From assembly GCF_007625155.1 (NCBI RefSeq), contig NZ_VMNK01000007.1:1-64000 (forward strand): a DNA stretch of 64,000 nucleotides, in the 5' to 3' direction. Position numbers and translations under genes: made by a program. The stretch is from Denitromonas halophila (GTDB lineage Bacteria; Pseudomonadota; Gammaproteobacteria; Burkholderiales; Rhodocyclaceae). Positions 44,017 through 53,056 of this stretch are shown one piece after another. The notes under the pieces are model-generated. The model saw nothing but the letters and a program-made list of their open reading frames with translations. It had not been told where the DNA came from and ran no database searches. The first letter of the stretch is position 1, and the number at the start of each line of letters is the position of its first letter.

Positions 44017-44799
44017 ATGAGCTCACTCCCCTTCGCCAATGACCGCATTGCGGTCGTCTCCATCACCCGCCACGGCATCGCCCTGGCCGGCCGCATCGCA
44101 CGCGCACTGCCCGGCGCGCAACTCTTCGCCCCGGCCAAGTTCCGCGACATCGCCGAAGCCGCCGCGCCCGGCATGGCGGCCTGCTACGAAGGCAAGACGG
44201 CCGACCAGATCCCGGGCCTGTTCAAGGCCTTCGACGCCATCGTGGCCGTGGTTTCGCTCGGCGCCATGGTGCGCCTGATCGCCCCACACCTGGGCGACAA
44301 GGAAAGCGACCCCGGCGTGGTGGCGCTGGACGAGGCCGGCCGCTTCGCCATCCCCATGCTCTCGGGCCATCTGGGCGGCGCCAACGCGCTGGCCGGCGCG
44401 GTGGCCGAGGCCATCGGCGCGCAGGCCGTGCTCACCACCGCCTCCGACGCGCGCCAGACGCTGGCCGTCGACCTGCTAGGTCGCGAGCTGGGCTGGCGCT
44501 TCGAAGCCAGCAAGGCGGTGATCGTCAAGACCAGTGCCGCGGTGGTCAACGACGAACCCGTCGCCGTGGTGCAAGAGACCGGCAGCGCCGACTGGTGGTG
44601 CGGCCACGCCAACGGCCGCAGCGGCGCGCTGCCCGGCAACATCCAGGTGGTCGACCGCATCGACGCCATCGATCCGCACCGCCACGGCGCCGTGCTGTGG
44701 ATCACCCACCGCCACACCGGCGAGCTGCCCGCCGCGCTATACGCCGCCATCGCCGACCGGCTGGTGGTCTACCGCCCCGCACCGGGGGCGGCCGAATGA
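44017..44799 (+). CDS. cbiG: CbiG, N-terminal and central part (cobalt-precorrin-5A hydrolase)
   Basis: A 260-residue protein equal to the first two domains of CbiG, which opens the ring-A lactone of cobalt-precorrin-5A and releases acetaldehyde. 'VVSLGAMVRLIAPHLGDKE' and 'SGHLGGANALA' are family motifs. The third domain is encoded by the next gene, cobE, overlapping by ATGA, so the usual single CbiG gene is split in two here. Confidence 0.9.
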   Translation: MSSLPFANDRIAVVSITRHGIALAGRIARALPGAQLFAPAKFRDIAEAAAPGMAACYEGKTADQIPGLFKAFDAIVAVVSLGAMVRLIAPHLGDKESDPGVVALDEAGRFAIPMLSGHLGGANALAGAVAEAIGAQAVLTTASDARQTLAVDLLGRELGWRFEASKAVIVKTSAAVVNDEPVAVVQETGSADWWCGHANGRSGALPGNIQVVDRIDAIDPHRHGAVLWITHRHTGELPAALYAAIADRLVVYRPAPGAAE

Positions 44800-45191
44800 A
44801 GGTCGCACTCGGCCTCGGCTGCGACCGCGGCACCCCCTGGCAGACCATCGACCGCACCATCGCCGAGGCGCTGGCGCGCTGCGGCCTGAGCCATGCCGCC
44901 GTGGCGCGGGTGGCCAGCATCGACCTCAAGGCCGACGAAGACGGCCTGCTCACCGTGATCGCCTGGAACGCCTGGCCGGTGCGCTTCTACCCGGCCGCCG
45001 AACTGACCCGCGTAAAAGTGCCCAACCCGTCGGACACCGTGCGCAAGTACACCGGCACACCGTCGGTGTCCGAAGCGGCCGCCCTGCTCGCCGCCGGCAC
45101 CGACATGCACGATCTCATCCTCGAAAAACACAAGCTGCGCGGCCCCGACGGCCGCAACGCCACCGTTTCCATTGCAAGGATTCCCCAATGA
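44796..45191 (+). CDS. cobE: CobE / CbiG C-terminal domain protein
   Basis: A 131-residue protein homologous to CobE and to the C-terminal CbiG domain ('VALGLGCDRGTPWQTIDRTI' start; 'VPNPSDTVRKYTGTPSVSEA' in the core). In aerobic organisms CobE is a separate gene of unknown detail; together with the preceding CbiG piece it restores a full CbiG. Coupled on both sides by ATGA overlaps. Confidence 0.9.
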   Translation: MKVALGLGCDRGTPWQTIDRTIAEALARCGLSHAAVARVASIDLKADEDGLLTVIAWNAWPVRFYPAAELTRVKVPNPSDTVRKYTGTPSVSEAAALLAAGTDMHDLILEKHKLRGPDGRNATVSIARIPQ

Positions 45192-46129
45192 CCACACCCG
45201 GAAAGATCATGCTCGTGGGCATCGGCCCCGGCCATGTCGAACACATGACTCAGCGCGCCCGCGAGGCGATTGCCGAGGCCGACACCATCATCGGCTACGT
45301 CACCTACATCCGCCTGGTGGCCGATCTCATCGAAGGCAAGGAAGTCGTCAAGAAATCGATGACCGAAGAACTCGACCGTGCCATCGAGGCGTTGGCCCGC
45401 GCGCGGGAGGGCAAGAAGGTGGCGCTGATTTCCTCGGGCGATGCCGGCGTGTACGGCATGGCCGGGCCGACCTACGAGGTGTTGTTCGAGGCCGGCTGGA
45501 CACCGGGTTTCGACATCGAGGTCGAGATCGTGCCCGGCGCCTCAGCACTCAACACCTGCGCCGCGCTGGTCGGCGCGCCGCTGACCCACGACTTCTGCGC
45601 CATCTCGCTGTCCGACCTGCTCACGCCCTGGCCGGTGATCGCCCGCCGGCTCGACGCCGTGGCCGCCTCGGATTTCGTCGTCGCGCTCTACAACCCCAAG
45701 AGCGGCCGCCGCACGCAGCAGATCGTCGAAGCCCGGCGCCTGTTCCTGCGCTACCGTCGGCCCGACACCCCGGTGGCCATCGTCAAGTCCGCCTACCGGC
45801 CCAAGCAGCGTATCGAGATGACCACCCTCGAAGCCATGTGCGAGGCCGACATCGGCATGCTGTCGACGGTGCTGATCGGCAACTCGGCCACCTTCATCCG
45901 CGACGGCCTGATGGTCACGCCGCGGGGCTATGCCAACAAGTACGACGTCACCAATGGCGACACCCGCGACGGCGAACAGGCCGGGCGCTCGCTGTCCACC
46001 GGCCTGGCTGGCTGGCGAGACACCATTCGCGCCAGCGGCCACAGCGCGGCGCAGATTGCCGCGCAGTATCAACTTCCCGTGGACTACATCGAAGCGGTGC
46101 TCGCCCAAACCGAGGCCGAAGCCGTATGA
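45188..46129 (+). CDS. cobJ: Precorrin-3B C17-methyltransferase
   Basis: A 313-residue CobJ/CbiH. The methylase core has 'IMLVGIGPGHVEHMT', 'ALISSGDAGVYGMAGP' and 'HDFCAISLSDLLTPWPVI'; it methylates C17 and contracts the ring. About 60 residues after 'GYANKYDVTNGDTRDGE' extend beyond the core, a feature of some CbiH forms. Coupled to cobE and to the ferredoxin gene by ATGA overlaps. Confidence 0.93.
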   Translation: MTTPGKIMLVGIGPGHVEHMTQRAREAIAEADTIIGYVTYIRLVADLIEGKEVVKKSMTEELDRAIEALARAREGKKVALISSGDAGVYGMAGPTYEVLFEAGWTPGFDIEVEIVPGASALNTCAALVGAPLTHDFCAISLSDLLTPWPVIARRLDAVAASDFVVALYNPKSGRRTQQIVEARRLFLRYRRPDTPVAIVKSAYRPKQRIEMTTLEAMCEADIGMLSTVLIGNSATFIRDGLMVTPRGYANKYDVTNGDTRDGEQAGRSLSTGLAGWRDTIRASGHSAAQIAAQYQLPVDYIEAVLAQTEAEAV

Positions 46130-46470
46130 GTGACGTAGAAAAACCGAAGATCGGCGCCTACAAACGCCATCTGCTGGTGTGCACCGGCCCGCGCTGCACC
46201 CCCAATGGGGAGTCAGACGCGCTGTTCGACCGCCTTGGCAATGTCCTCAAGGCCGCCGGCCTCACCACCGGCGAAGCCCGCGTCAAGCGCACCCGCGCCG
46301 GCTGCTTTGCCGCCTGCAAGGGAGGACCGGTGATGTGTGTACAGCCCGACGGGGTGTGGTACTACAACGTCACCCCCGCCAACCTGCAGCGGATCGTGGA
46401 GGAGCATCTGCTTGGCGGCGCAGCGGTCGAGGAACTGGTGTTTCATCAGGGGCCGGCAGCGGCCGACTAA
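46126..46470 (+). CDS. Thioredoxin-fold 2Fe-2S ferredoxin of the B12 operon
   Basis: A 114-residue ferredoxin of the (2Fe-2S)-thioredoxin-like family: ligands Cys19 and Cys24 ('VCTGPRC'), then Cys60 and Cys64 ('GCFAACKGG'). It is the last gene of the B12 unit and could supply electrons to a reductive step, for example precorrin-6A reduction or cobalt reduction; the partner is not known. Stop codon lies in the loop of the terminating hairpin. Confidence 0.9.
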   Translation: MSDVEKPKIGAYKRHLLVCTGPRCTPNGESDALFDRLGNVLKAAGLTTGEARVKRTRAGCFAACKGGPVMCVQPDGVWYYNVTPANLQRIVEEHLLGGAAVEELVFHQGPAAAD

Positions 46471-46483
46471 AGGCCGCTGCCGG
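46453..46483 (+). terminator. Hairpin ending the B12 operon
   Basis: CCGGCAGCGGCC (46453-46464) pairs with GGCCGCTGCCGG (46472-46483); the stop codon of the ferredoxin gene is inside the loop. No T-run follows. Confidence 0.65.
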
Positions 46484-46513
46484 ACTTCAGGGGCGGTGCT
46501 TGATCAGGCGATG

Positions 46514-46544
46514 GGCCCGGATTCCGCTGCGCTGCATCCGGGCC
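46514..46544. repeat. REP-like intergenic palindrome
   Basis: GGCCCGGAT at 46514-46522 and ATCCGGGCC at 46536-46544 flank a 13-base loop made of repeated gctgc units. The form resembles short REP-like intergenic palindromes; only one copy is in the window. Confidence 0.45.
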
Positions 46545-46603
46545 ACGCATCAAGGCGGCGGCGAGTGGCGAGTGGGGCGCAGGCCACGCCCCGCCACACA
46601 GAT

Positions 46604-46834
46604 TCAAGCCAGAATGCTACGCACTGCTTGCAGATGCTCAACCACGTCTTGCCCCAGCTTGGTCAAATAGCCGCCGTCATGCTGGCTCACCAAGCCCTTG
46701 TCGAACAAGCGCTGTGCCGCGGCAATCGCTTCCGGGGCCGCATCGTGGTGCACCTTCAAGCCCGTCTGCGAGTTGCTCGCGTCGTATTGGATCAGCAAGC
46801 TCAGTTCGTGAACAAAGTCGGCAGGCAGTGTCAT
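46604..46834 (-). CDS. TIGR02647-family small protein
   Basis: A 76-residue protein. 'GLKVHHDAAPEAIAAAQRLF' and 'KGLVSQHDGGYLTKLG' match the TIGR02647 family, known from Pseudomonas and relatives and suspected to bind DNA through its winged-helix-like C-terminus. The first 20 residues are more variable. No operon partner. Confidence 0.8.
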   Translation of the reverse strand: MTLPADFVHELSLLIQYDASNSQTGLKVHHDAAPEAIAAAQRLFDKGLVSQHDGGYLTKLGQDVVEHLQAVRSILA

Positions 46835-47070
46835 GGAAATCCCTTTGTGGTGCCACCGACGCGGTGGCCATGCCGAACTTTAATCGCCGCGCGGGCGTTG
46901 GGCAATGAGTGGGGCGCAATTGCCAGACTGGCAGGCGCTTCTCCATGGGTCAGCACAGGAAAAAGCGCTTTTCACACCCAACGCTGCCGAAACGGCTTCG
47001 GGCTCAGCATGCGTATCACAATGCCAACGGCGCTCGCTGGTGGACGCACCGTGCCTGGCGCGCCAAGAGC

Positions 47071-47277
47071 TCACGAAAACGCGATGGTGGCACCCACAAA
47101 GAACGCTGCCACCGGGAACAGCGCAACCAGTTCCCGATTGTGTTTTTGTGACGGATGCGGCGGATAACGCCCGAGCGTCATCGCCTTAAGCATCACCCAG
47201 CCCACACCGTACAAGAACGTGTAAAAGAGGAATTCAACCAAAAACCTCGTAGCAAATTCCAGGATAGCGTCGAGCAT
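47071..47277 (-). CDS. Small membrane protein
   Basis: A 68-residue protein with two predicted helices (about 10-32 and 50-66) and a linker 'MTLGRYPPHPSQKHNRE'. The build, including GRYPP, recalls a family of short inner-membrane proteins seen in many gram-negative genomes; I cannot give it a role. Encoded just upstream of a Cys-rich gene on the same strand. Confidence 0.6.
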   Translation of the reverse strand: MLDAILEFATRFLVEFLFYTFLYGVGWVMLKAMTLGRYPPHPSQKHNRELVALFPVAAFFVGATIAFS

Positions 47278-47309
47278 GGCTATAGGCGTTCAGCTTGAAC
47301 CACAAGGGA

Positions 47310-47522
47310 TCAAAACGGCACCCGCCGCTTCGGCGCCTTCACGGCCGGCTTCTCCTCGTCCGCTTTCGCCTTGACCGGCTTTCTCGACTGATTCATTTCA
47401 TCCCGCGCGAAGCGCACCTTGCCTTCAAGCTCGCAGCCGCGCATGCCGGGCTCGCACACTGCACCCTTGACGCGCTGGCAAATACCGTCGATATCGTGAG
47501 GGCAACTCCAGGCGGATGACAT
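47310..47522 (-). CDS. Small cysteine-rich conserved protein
   Basis: A 70-residue protein with four cysteines in its first 31 residues (Cys7, Cys15, Cys23, Cys30; pattern 'SCPHDIDGICQRVKGAVCEPGMRGC') followed by a Lys/Arg-rich tail. A zinc or iron-sulfur site is likely. I recall similar short proteins in other betaproteobacteria but no function. The second Met is not an alternative because the first Cys would be lost. Confidence 0.68.
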   Translation of the reverse strand: MSSAWSCPHDIDGICQRVKGAVCEPGMRGCELEGKVRFARDEMNQSRKPVKAKADEEKPAVKAPKRRVPF

Positions 47523-47595
47523 GGCGGACTCCTGCGAGATCGGTCGTTAACGCGGCCAGTTTAGCCGAGCCATCCTGGCCGACGGAAGCGCTCCA

Positions 47596-48393
47596 TCATT
47601 GGCAGCTGTCGAGCGTGACGAGAATCTGGGCGATGCTGTCGCCACGGCTGTTTTCGATCTGGTACATCAGACGCGCCTTGTGCTTGTCGAACGCGCTGCG
47701 GATGGCTGCGGGAAGTTTACAGATGGCCTGAGCGGCGACCTCGCGCATCTGGATGCGTTGTTCGGGGCGCAGGGCGTTGCCGGTGAATTCGAGCAGGCGC
47801 ATGCGCACGCGGAAATCTCCGCCATGCGCGTCAGCGCCTTCGATCCGCACGCCGGGGGAGACCATGCGCGGCGCACCGACGCTCCGATTGAAGTCAGCAG
47901 CAAGGCCCGATACCGACGATGCCGCCTCAAAGCGCACGCCCTTCCACTTGTAGTCGAGCGCCGCACCGACGGCGAGCAGCACGAGGCCGACGCAGACCGC
48001 CTTGAACCAGAAACCTCGTCCGCCGCTGGCGCCGAGCAGACCGACCTGCCAACCATTCACACGCAGGGCGGACGTGGCGCGATTGCTCACCAGCAACAAG
48101 GTAATGAGATTGAGCAGCGGTGCCAGCAGCCCCAACACCACCAGCACCCGCGCCGGCAGGCTGTAGCCGAGTGCGCGGGTAATGCGCACCGCGCCAATGC
48201 ACAAACACACGAAGCTCGCCAGCAACAGCAGGGCAAACACGAAGAAGCCGCGCGTCTGGAAGGCGGCGCCGACGAAGTAACCCAGCACGCCGGCAATGGC
48301 TAAGCGCTGGCCGCTGGCCAGAGCCGCCATGTTGTCATCAGCTTCGTGAGCGCCGAGATCGAAATCCAGGGCCTGCCCGCTGGCTAGTGTCAT
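47596..48393 (-). CDS. Membrane protein of unknown function
   Basis: A 265-residue protein with about four helices (30-55, 58-80, 85-110, 135-155) and a soluble C-terminal domain (about 170-265). Nothing in it identifies a family. The C-terminal part looks like an extracytoplasmic beta domain. The coding strand is supported by codon bias and length. It is not close enough to neighbours to be in operon with them. Confidence 0.65.
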   Translation of the reverse strand: MTLASGQALDFDLGAHEADDNMAALASGQRLAIAGVLGYFVGAAFQTRGFFVFALLLLASFVCLCIGAVRITRALGYSLPARVLVVLGLLAPLLNLITLLLVSNRATSALRVNGWQVGLLGASGGRGFWFKAVCVGLVLLAVGAALDYKWKGVRFEAASSVSGLAADFNRSVGAPRMVSPGVRIEGADAHGGDFRVRMRLLEFTGNALRPEQRIQMREVAAQAICKLPAAIRSAFDKHKARLMYQIENSRGDSIAQILVTLDSCQ

Positions 48394-48575
48394 CGCGATG
48401 TCTCGCTTTCAAAGTGTGCATGCAAGGTGTCTGGGCGCAACCGCCGCCCAGATGGAAGCAGCCCCACCGTCATCGCGGCGCTCGCCGGCCAGCCTCGTCG
48501 AATGCGAGACTCGATTCTAAGGACTGGCAATGCTTTTGGAATCGCACCAAAGACATAGACACATGGCTTTTTCCC

Positions 48576-49088
48576 TCATTCGAGGACATTTTTCGCCAGC
48601 CAGTCGAGAACCGCATAGCCGGTGCCCCGCTCCCAGCCCTTGAGTTTGTCCTTGGGAATCAGCTTGACCTCGGCCAACTCCTCATTCAGGGTGATCTCGC
48701 CCGTGGCTTGCACGTGATACACCAGCAGCACTTGATTGGCGTCCGCAAAACCGTAGTTGCCGATCCAGTGCACCGCCTGGGCATCGAGGCCCGTTTCTTC
48801 CTTCACCTCGCGAGCCACGGCGATCTCGGGCGCTTCGTCGCGCTCCAGAAAGCCGGTGACGAGCGCGAACTTGCCTTCCGGCCAGGCCGCGTTGCGCGCC
48901 AGCAGCATCTGGCCCTCGCGGTCGAGGCATTCGACCAACGCGCAGACCACCGGCACTGGGTTGCCCCAGGCGATGAAACCGCAGGCGGCATCGGGGCAGA
49001 CACGGCGCGGCAGGTCGCCGAGATGGGCATCGATGAGGCCGCTGCCGCAGCGCGGGCAATAGCGCCAATCGTCGGGTTCAAAGCGCAT
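48576..49088 (-). CDS. Zinc-ribbon NUDIX hydrolase
   Basis: A 170-residue protein: a four-Cys zinc ribbon at the N-terminus ('CPRCGSG', 'CPDAACG') followed by a NUDIX domain with 'GFLERDEAPEIAVAREVKEE' and TG next. This is the layout of NudC-like NADH/ADP-ribose pyrophosphatases without the N-terminal NudC domain. The start MRFEPDDW overlaps the end of the threonine aldolase gene by 11 bases, so they are co-transcribed. Confidence 0.85.
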   Translation of the reverse strand: MRFEPDDWRYCPRCGSGLIDAHLGDLPRRVCPDAACGFIAWGNPVPVVCALVECLDREGQMLLARNAAWPEGKFALVTGFLERDEAPEIAVAREVKEETGLDAQAVHWIGNYGFADANQVLLVYHVQATGEITLNEELAEVKLIPKDKLKGWERGTGYAVLDWLAKNVLE

Positions 49089-50118
49089 CGGCAGCGCCAG
49101 AGAGTGCCCGGATATCAGCGAGGAGCGCATCGACCGTGGCCGGCAACGTGTCCCAGCCGCACATCAAGCGCGCACCGCCCGCGCCGATGAAGGTGTAGAA
49201 ACGCCAGCCTTTAGCGCGCAAACCGGCGTCCACCGGTGCCGGCAATCGCGCGAACACGCCATTGGCCTCGGTCGGAAACAGCAATTCGATACCGGCCGCC
49301 ACCAGGCCGGCGCTCAGGCGCTGCGCCATGGCGTTGGCGTGGCGAGCGTGCTTGAGCCACACGTCATCGGTGAGCATACCCAGCCACGGCGCAGAGAGGA
49401 AGCGCATCTTCGAGGCCAGCTGGCCGGCCTGTTTGCAGCGCCAGGCGAAGTCCTCGGAGAGCTTCCGGTCGAAGAACACCACCGCCTCGCCCACCGGCAA
49501 GCCCATCTTGGTGCCGCCAAAGCACAGCACGTCGACCCCGGCACGCCAGGTGATATCGGCCGGTGCCACATCGAGCGACGCCACGGCGTTGGCAAAGCGC
49601 GCGCCATCCATATGCACCCGCAGGCCGAGCTGGCGGGCGGTGTCGGCAATGGTAGCGACCTGGTCGGGCTGGTAGAGCGTGCCGACTTCGGTGGTCTGGG
49701 TCAGCGTGAGGCCGCGCGGCTTGGGAAAGTGCAAATCACTGCGCCGGGTCACCACCTCGGTGATGGCCTCCGGCGTGAGCCGCCCCTGCTCGCCGGCGAT
49801 GGTCAGCAGCTTGGCGCCGTTGGAGAAAAACTCCGGCGCGCCGCATTCATCGGTTTCGACGTGCGCCAGCTGATGGCAGATCACGCTGTGGTAGGACTGG
49901 CACAGCGTCGCCAGCGCCAGCGAATTGGCGGCCGTGCCGTTGAACACGAAATACACATCGCAATCGGTTTCAAAGATGTCACGCAGGCGGTCGGAGACCT
50001 TGCGGGTGTAGTCGTCATCGCCATAGGCCGGCGCATGCCCGGTGTTGGCTTCGAGCAGGGCGGCGGTGGCTTCGGGGCAAATGCCGGCGTAATTGTCGCT
50101 GGCGAAATGTTGTTGCAT
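49078..50118 (-). CDS. ltaE: Low-specificity L-threonine aldolase
   Basis: A 346-residue PLP enzyme splitting L-threonine or allo-threonine into glycine and acetaldehyde. The PLP lysine is in 'VLCFGGTKMGLPVGEA' near residue 202; 'HMDGARFANAVASL' is also typical. The start at 50118 is preceded by a short pyrimidine stretch rather than a clear ribosome site. Follows alaS on the same strand, separated by a terminator-like hairpin. Confidence 0.93.
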   Translation of the reverse strand: MQQHFASDNYAGICPEATAALLEANTGHAPAYGDDDYTRKVSDRLRDIFETDCDVYFVFNGTAANSLALATLCQSYHSVICHQLAHVETDECGAPEFFSNGAKLLTIAGEQGRLTPEAITEVVTRRSDLHFPKPRGLTLTQTTEVGTLYQPDQVATIADTARQLGLRVHMDGARFANAVASLDVAPADITWRAGVDVLCFGGTKMGLPVGEAVVFFDRKLSEDFAWRCKQAGQLASKMRFLSAPWLGMLTDDVWLKHARHANAMAQRLSAGLVAAGIELLFPTEANGVFARLPAPVDAGLRAKGWRFYTFIGAGGARLMCGWDTLPATVDALLADIRALSGAADAL

Positions 50119-50159
50119 GGCAGTCTCCGTTTTTTCGCAATCTTATCGCTGAAATAGAA

Positions 50160-50182
50160 ACGGGCCGGTTGTGCCGGCCCGT
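50160..50182 (-). terminator. Rho-independent terminator of alaS
   Basis: On the minus strand ACGGGCCGG-CACAA-CCGGCCCGT is followed by a T-rich run (TTTCTATTTC). It lies about 24 bp after the alaS stop codon. Confidence 0.8.
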
Positions 50183-50205
50183 GGGTACTACTGAATGTGC
50201 GTCGC

Positions 50206-52836
50206 TTACAGGCGCTCACCCACCCACTCGGACACACGCATGAGCGCGCCGGGGAGGTTTTCGGGTTGGGTGCCGCCGGCCTGGGCCATGTCCGGCCGGC
50301 CGCCGCCCTTGCCGCCGACCTGCTGGGCAACAAAGTTGACCAGCTCGCCGGCCTTGACCTTGGCGGTGAGATCGGCGGTAACGCCGGCAATCAGCGTGAC
50401 TTTGCCGTCGGCGGCCGAGGCCAGCACGATGACGGCAGAGCCGAGCTTGTCCTTGAGCTTGTCCATGGTCTCGCGCAGCGCTTTCACATCCGCGCCGTCG
50501 AGACTCACGGCCAGCACCTTGGTGCCTTTCACGTCAGCGGCCTGGCTGGCCAGATCGGCACCCGCGCTGGCGGCCAGCCTGGACTTGAGGCGGGCCAATT
50601 CTTTTTCGAGCGACTTCATGCCGTCCTGCAACTGGCTGATACGCTCGGGCAGTTCGCTGCTCGGCGCCCGTACCGCGGCGGCCGCGCCGTCGAGCAGCGC
50701 TTGCTGGTTCTGCACCCAGGCCACGGCGGCTTCGCCGGTAACCGCTTCCACCCGACGCACGCCGGCAGCCACGCCGCCTTCGGCGACGATCTTGAACAGC
50801 CCGATGTCGCCGGTACGGCCCACATGGGTACCGCCGCACAGTTCTTTGGAACTGCCAATGCTCAGCACGCGCACCTCGTCGCCGTACTTCTCGCCGAAGA
50901 GCATCATCGCGCCGGATTTTTGCGCGTCGTCGAGCGCCATCACGGCTGCATCGGTGGCGGCGTTGGCGAAGACTTCGCGGTTCACGCGGCGCTCGACTTC
51001 ACGGATCTCGTCGGCCGTCATCGGCTGATTGTGAGCAAAGTCGAAGCGCGTCTTGTCGGGGTCGACCAGCGAGCCTTTTTGCTGCACATGGCTGCCGAGT
51101 ACTTCGCGCAGCGCCTTGTGCATGATGTGCGTGGCCGAGTGGTTGCGCACGGTGCTGGCGCGCGCGGCGATGTCGACCTGCGCCGCCACGGTGTCGCCCA
51201 CCACCAGCTCGCCGTTGATGACTTCGCCGTGATGGCCAAACACATCGGCCTGAATCTTTTGCGTGTCTTCCACCTTGAACAAGGTGAGGCAGGCACCGCC
51301 CTTGGACAGCTCGCCCTGGTCGCCGACCTGACCGCCGGACTCGGCATAGAACGGCGTGTTGTCGAGCACCACCACGCCCTGCTCGCCCGGCATCAGGCGC
51401 TCGACCGGCGCGCCATCGCGGTACAACGCAGTGATACGGCCTTCGTGCGAGAGCGTGGTGTAACCGTGAAACTGCGTCTTGACGCCGGTGTATTCCAGCC
51501 CGGCCGCCATCTTGAACTTGCCGGCCGCGCGGGCCTGCGACTTCTGGCGATCCATGGCGGCGTCGAAGGCCTCGGCGTCGACGGTCACGCTGCGCTCGCG
51601 GCAGACATCGGCGGTGAGATCGAGCGGGAAACCGTAGGTGTCATGCAGCTTGAAAGCGGTCTCGCCATCGAACACATTGCCGCCCTTGTCGGCCATGGCC
51701 GCCAGCTCGGCATCGAGAATCGCCATGCCGTGCTCGATGGTCTCGAAGAAGCGGCTCTCTTCCTGACGCAGCACATCCATGATGCGCGCCTGATCGTCCA
51801 CCAGTTGCGGATAGGCCTCGCCCATCTCGCGGGCCAGATCGGGCACCAGCTTGTAGAAGAAGGCAGCGCGGGCGCCCAGCTTGTAACCGTGGCGGATGGC
51901 GCGGCGGATGATCCGGCGCAGCACATAGCCGCGGCCCTCGTTGCCGGGGATGATGCCGTCGGCAATCAGGAAGGCGCAGGCGCGGATGTGGTCGGCGATA
52001 ACCTTCAGCGACGGGCTGTCCATGTCGGCCGCGGAGGTCTCGCGCGCCGCGGCAGCGATGAGAGTCACGAACAGGTCGATCTCGTAGTTGGCGTGCACGC
52101 CCTGCAACACGGCCGCCACACGCTCCAGGCCCATGCCGGTGTCCACCGAGGGCTTGGGCAGCGGATGCATCACGCCCTTGTCGTCGCGGTTGAACTGCAT
52201 GAACACGACGTTCCAGATTTCGATGAAGCGGTCACCGTCTTCATCGGGCGATCCCGGCGGGCCGCCGGGGATCTCCGCGCCGTGGTCGTAGAAGATTTCG
52301 GTACAGGGGCCACAGGGGCCGGTGTCACCCATCATCCAGAAGTTGTCGGAGGCATAGGGCGCGCCCTTGTTGTCGCCGATGCGGATGATGCGCTCGGTCG
52401 GCACGCCGACGTCCTTGGCCCAGATGTCGTAGGCCTCGTCGTCATCAGCATAGACCGTAATCGTCAGCTTGTCGGCGGACAGGCCAAGCTTGACGGTGAG
52501 CAGTTCCCACGCATATTGAATCGCGTCACGCTTGAAGTAGTCGCCAAAGCTGAAGTTGCCCAGCATCTCGAAAAAGGTGTGGTGACGGGCGGTGTAGCCG
52601 ACGTTTTCGAGGTCGTTGTGCTTGCCACCGGCGCGCACGCATTTTTGCGAAGTGGTGGCGCGGGTGTAGGGGCGCTTGTCAAAACCGAGAAACACGTCCT
52701 TGAACTGGTTCATGCCCGCGTTGGTAAACAACAGCGTCGGGTCCTCGTGCGGCACCAGCGAACTGGAGTCGACGATCTCATGCCCTTTGGACTGGAAAAA
52801 TTCGAGGAAGGTGCGGCGGATCTGGGCGCTTTTCAT
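50206..52836 (-). CDS. alaS: Alanyl-tRNA synthetase
   Basis: An 876-residue full-length AlaRS: aminoacylation domain (1-460) with class II motifs, editing domain (about 550-710) with its zinc site ('[10 protein letters not shown]' His pair and 'CGGTHV'), then the C-Ala oligomerisation region with '[14 protein letters not shown]' near the end. It charges tRNA-Ala and edits Ser and Gly. Monocistronic start at 52836; length is normal. Confidence 0.97.
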   Translation of the reverse strand: MKSAQIRRTFLEFFQSKGHEIVDSSSLVPHEDPTLLFTNAGMNQFKDVFLGFDKRPYTRATTSQKCVRAGGKHNDLENVGYTARHHTFFEMLGNFSFGDYFKRDAIQYAWELLTVKLGLSADKLTITVYADDDEAYDIWAKDVGVPTERIIRIGDNKGAPYASDNFWMMGDTGPCGPCTEIFYDHGAEIPGGPPGSPDEDGDRFIEIWNVVFMQFNRDDKGVMHPLPKPSVDTGMGLERVAAVLQGVHANYEIDLFVTLIAAAARETSAADMDSPSLKVIADHIRACAFLIADGIIPGNEGRGYVLRRIIRRAIRHGYKLGARAAFFYKLVPDLAREMGEAYPQLVDDQARIMDVLRQEESRFFETIEHGMAILDAELAAMADKGGNVFDGETAFKLHDTYGFPLDLTADVCRERSVTVDAEAFDAAMDRQKSQARAAGKFKMAAGLEYTGVKTQFHGYTTLSHEGRITALYRDGAPVERLMPGEQGVVVLDNTPFYAESGGQVGDQGELSKGGACLTLFKVEDTQKIQADVFGHHGEVINGELVVGDTVAAQVDIAARASTVRNHSATHIMHKALREVLGSHVQQKGSLVDPDKTRFDFAHNQPMTADEIREVERRVNREVFANAATDAAVMALDDAQKSGAMMLFGEKYGDEVRVLSIGSSKELCGGTHVGRTGDIGLFKIVAEGGVAAGVRRVEAVTGEAAVAWVQNQQALLDGAAAAVRAPSSELPERISQLQDGMKSLEKELARLKSRLAASAGADLASQAADVKGTKVLAVSLDGADVKALRETMDKLKDKLGSAVIVLASAADGKVTLIAGVTADLTAKVKAGELVNFVAQQVGGKGGGRPDMAQAGGTQPENLPGALMRVSEWVGERL

Positions 52837-52993
52837 GATGGCGTTTGGCGTCTGGCGGCAACACGGGCCGCGATCAAATCAAAGCGGGCATCTTAGCATG
52901 GCGCTTTGCACAAACGGGGCAGCCACCGGGCGCAAAAACCGCCTTCAAGGCGACCAATTTCAGGGCGCACAAAACGCCCGCCAATAATCGGAC

Positions 52994-53037
52994 ATCGCCC
53001 CGCCGGACCGGTCGCACCGGCGCCCTGGCGGGGCGAT
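52994..53037. terminator. Hairpin downstream of the His/Arg-rich protein gene
   Basis: ATCGCCCCGCC (52994-53004) pairs with GGCGGGGCGAT (53027-53037), and the region between also folds. It is 20 bp beyond the stop of the gene at 53057 and probably ends that transcript. Confidence 0.55.
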
Positions 53038-53056
53038 CCATCGAACACCGTTTGAG

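Noticed and set aside
46555-46600. Tandem GCGAGTGGCGAGTGGGGCG as a repeat or CRISPR-like unit
   Set aside because: Two imperfect units without spacers; not an array.
50197-52896. An 899-codon open frame on the plus strand opposite alaS
   Set aside because: It is the antisense of alaS in a GC-rich genome; it shows no family features, and alaS is complete on the other strand.
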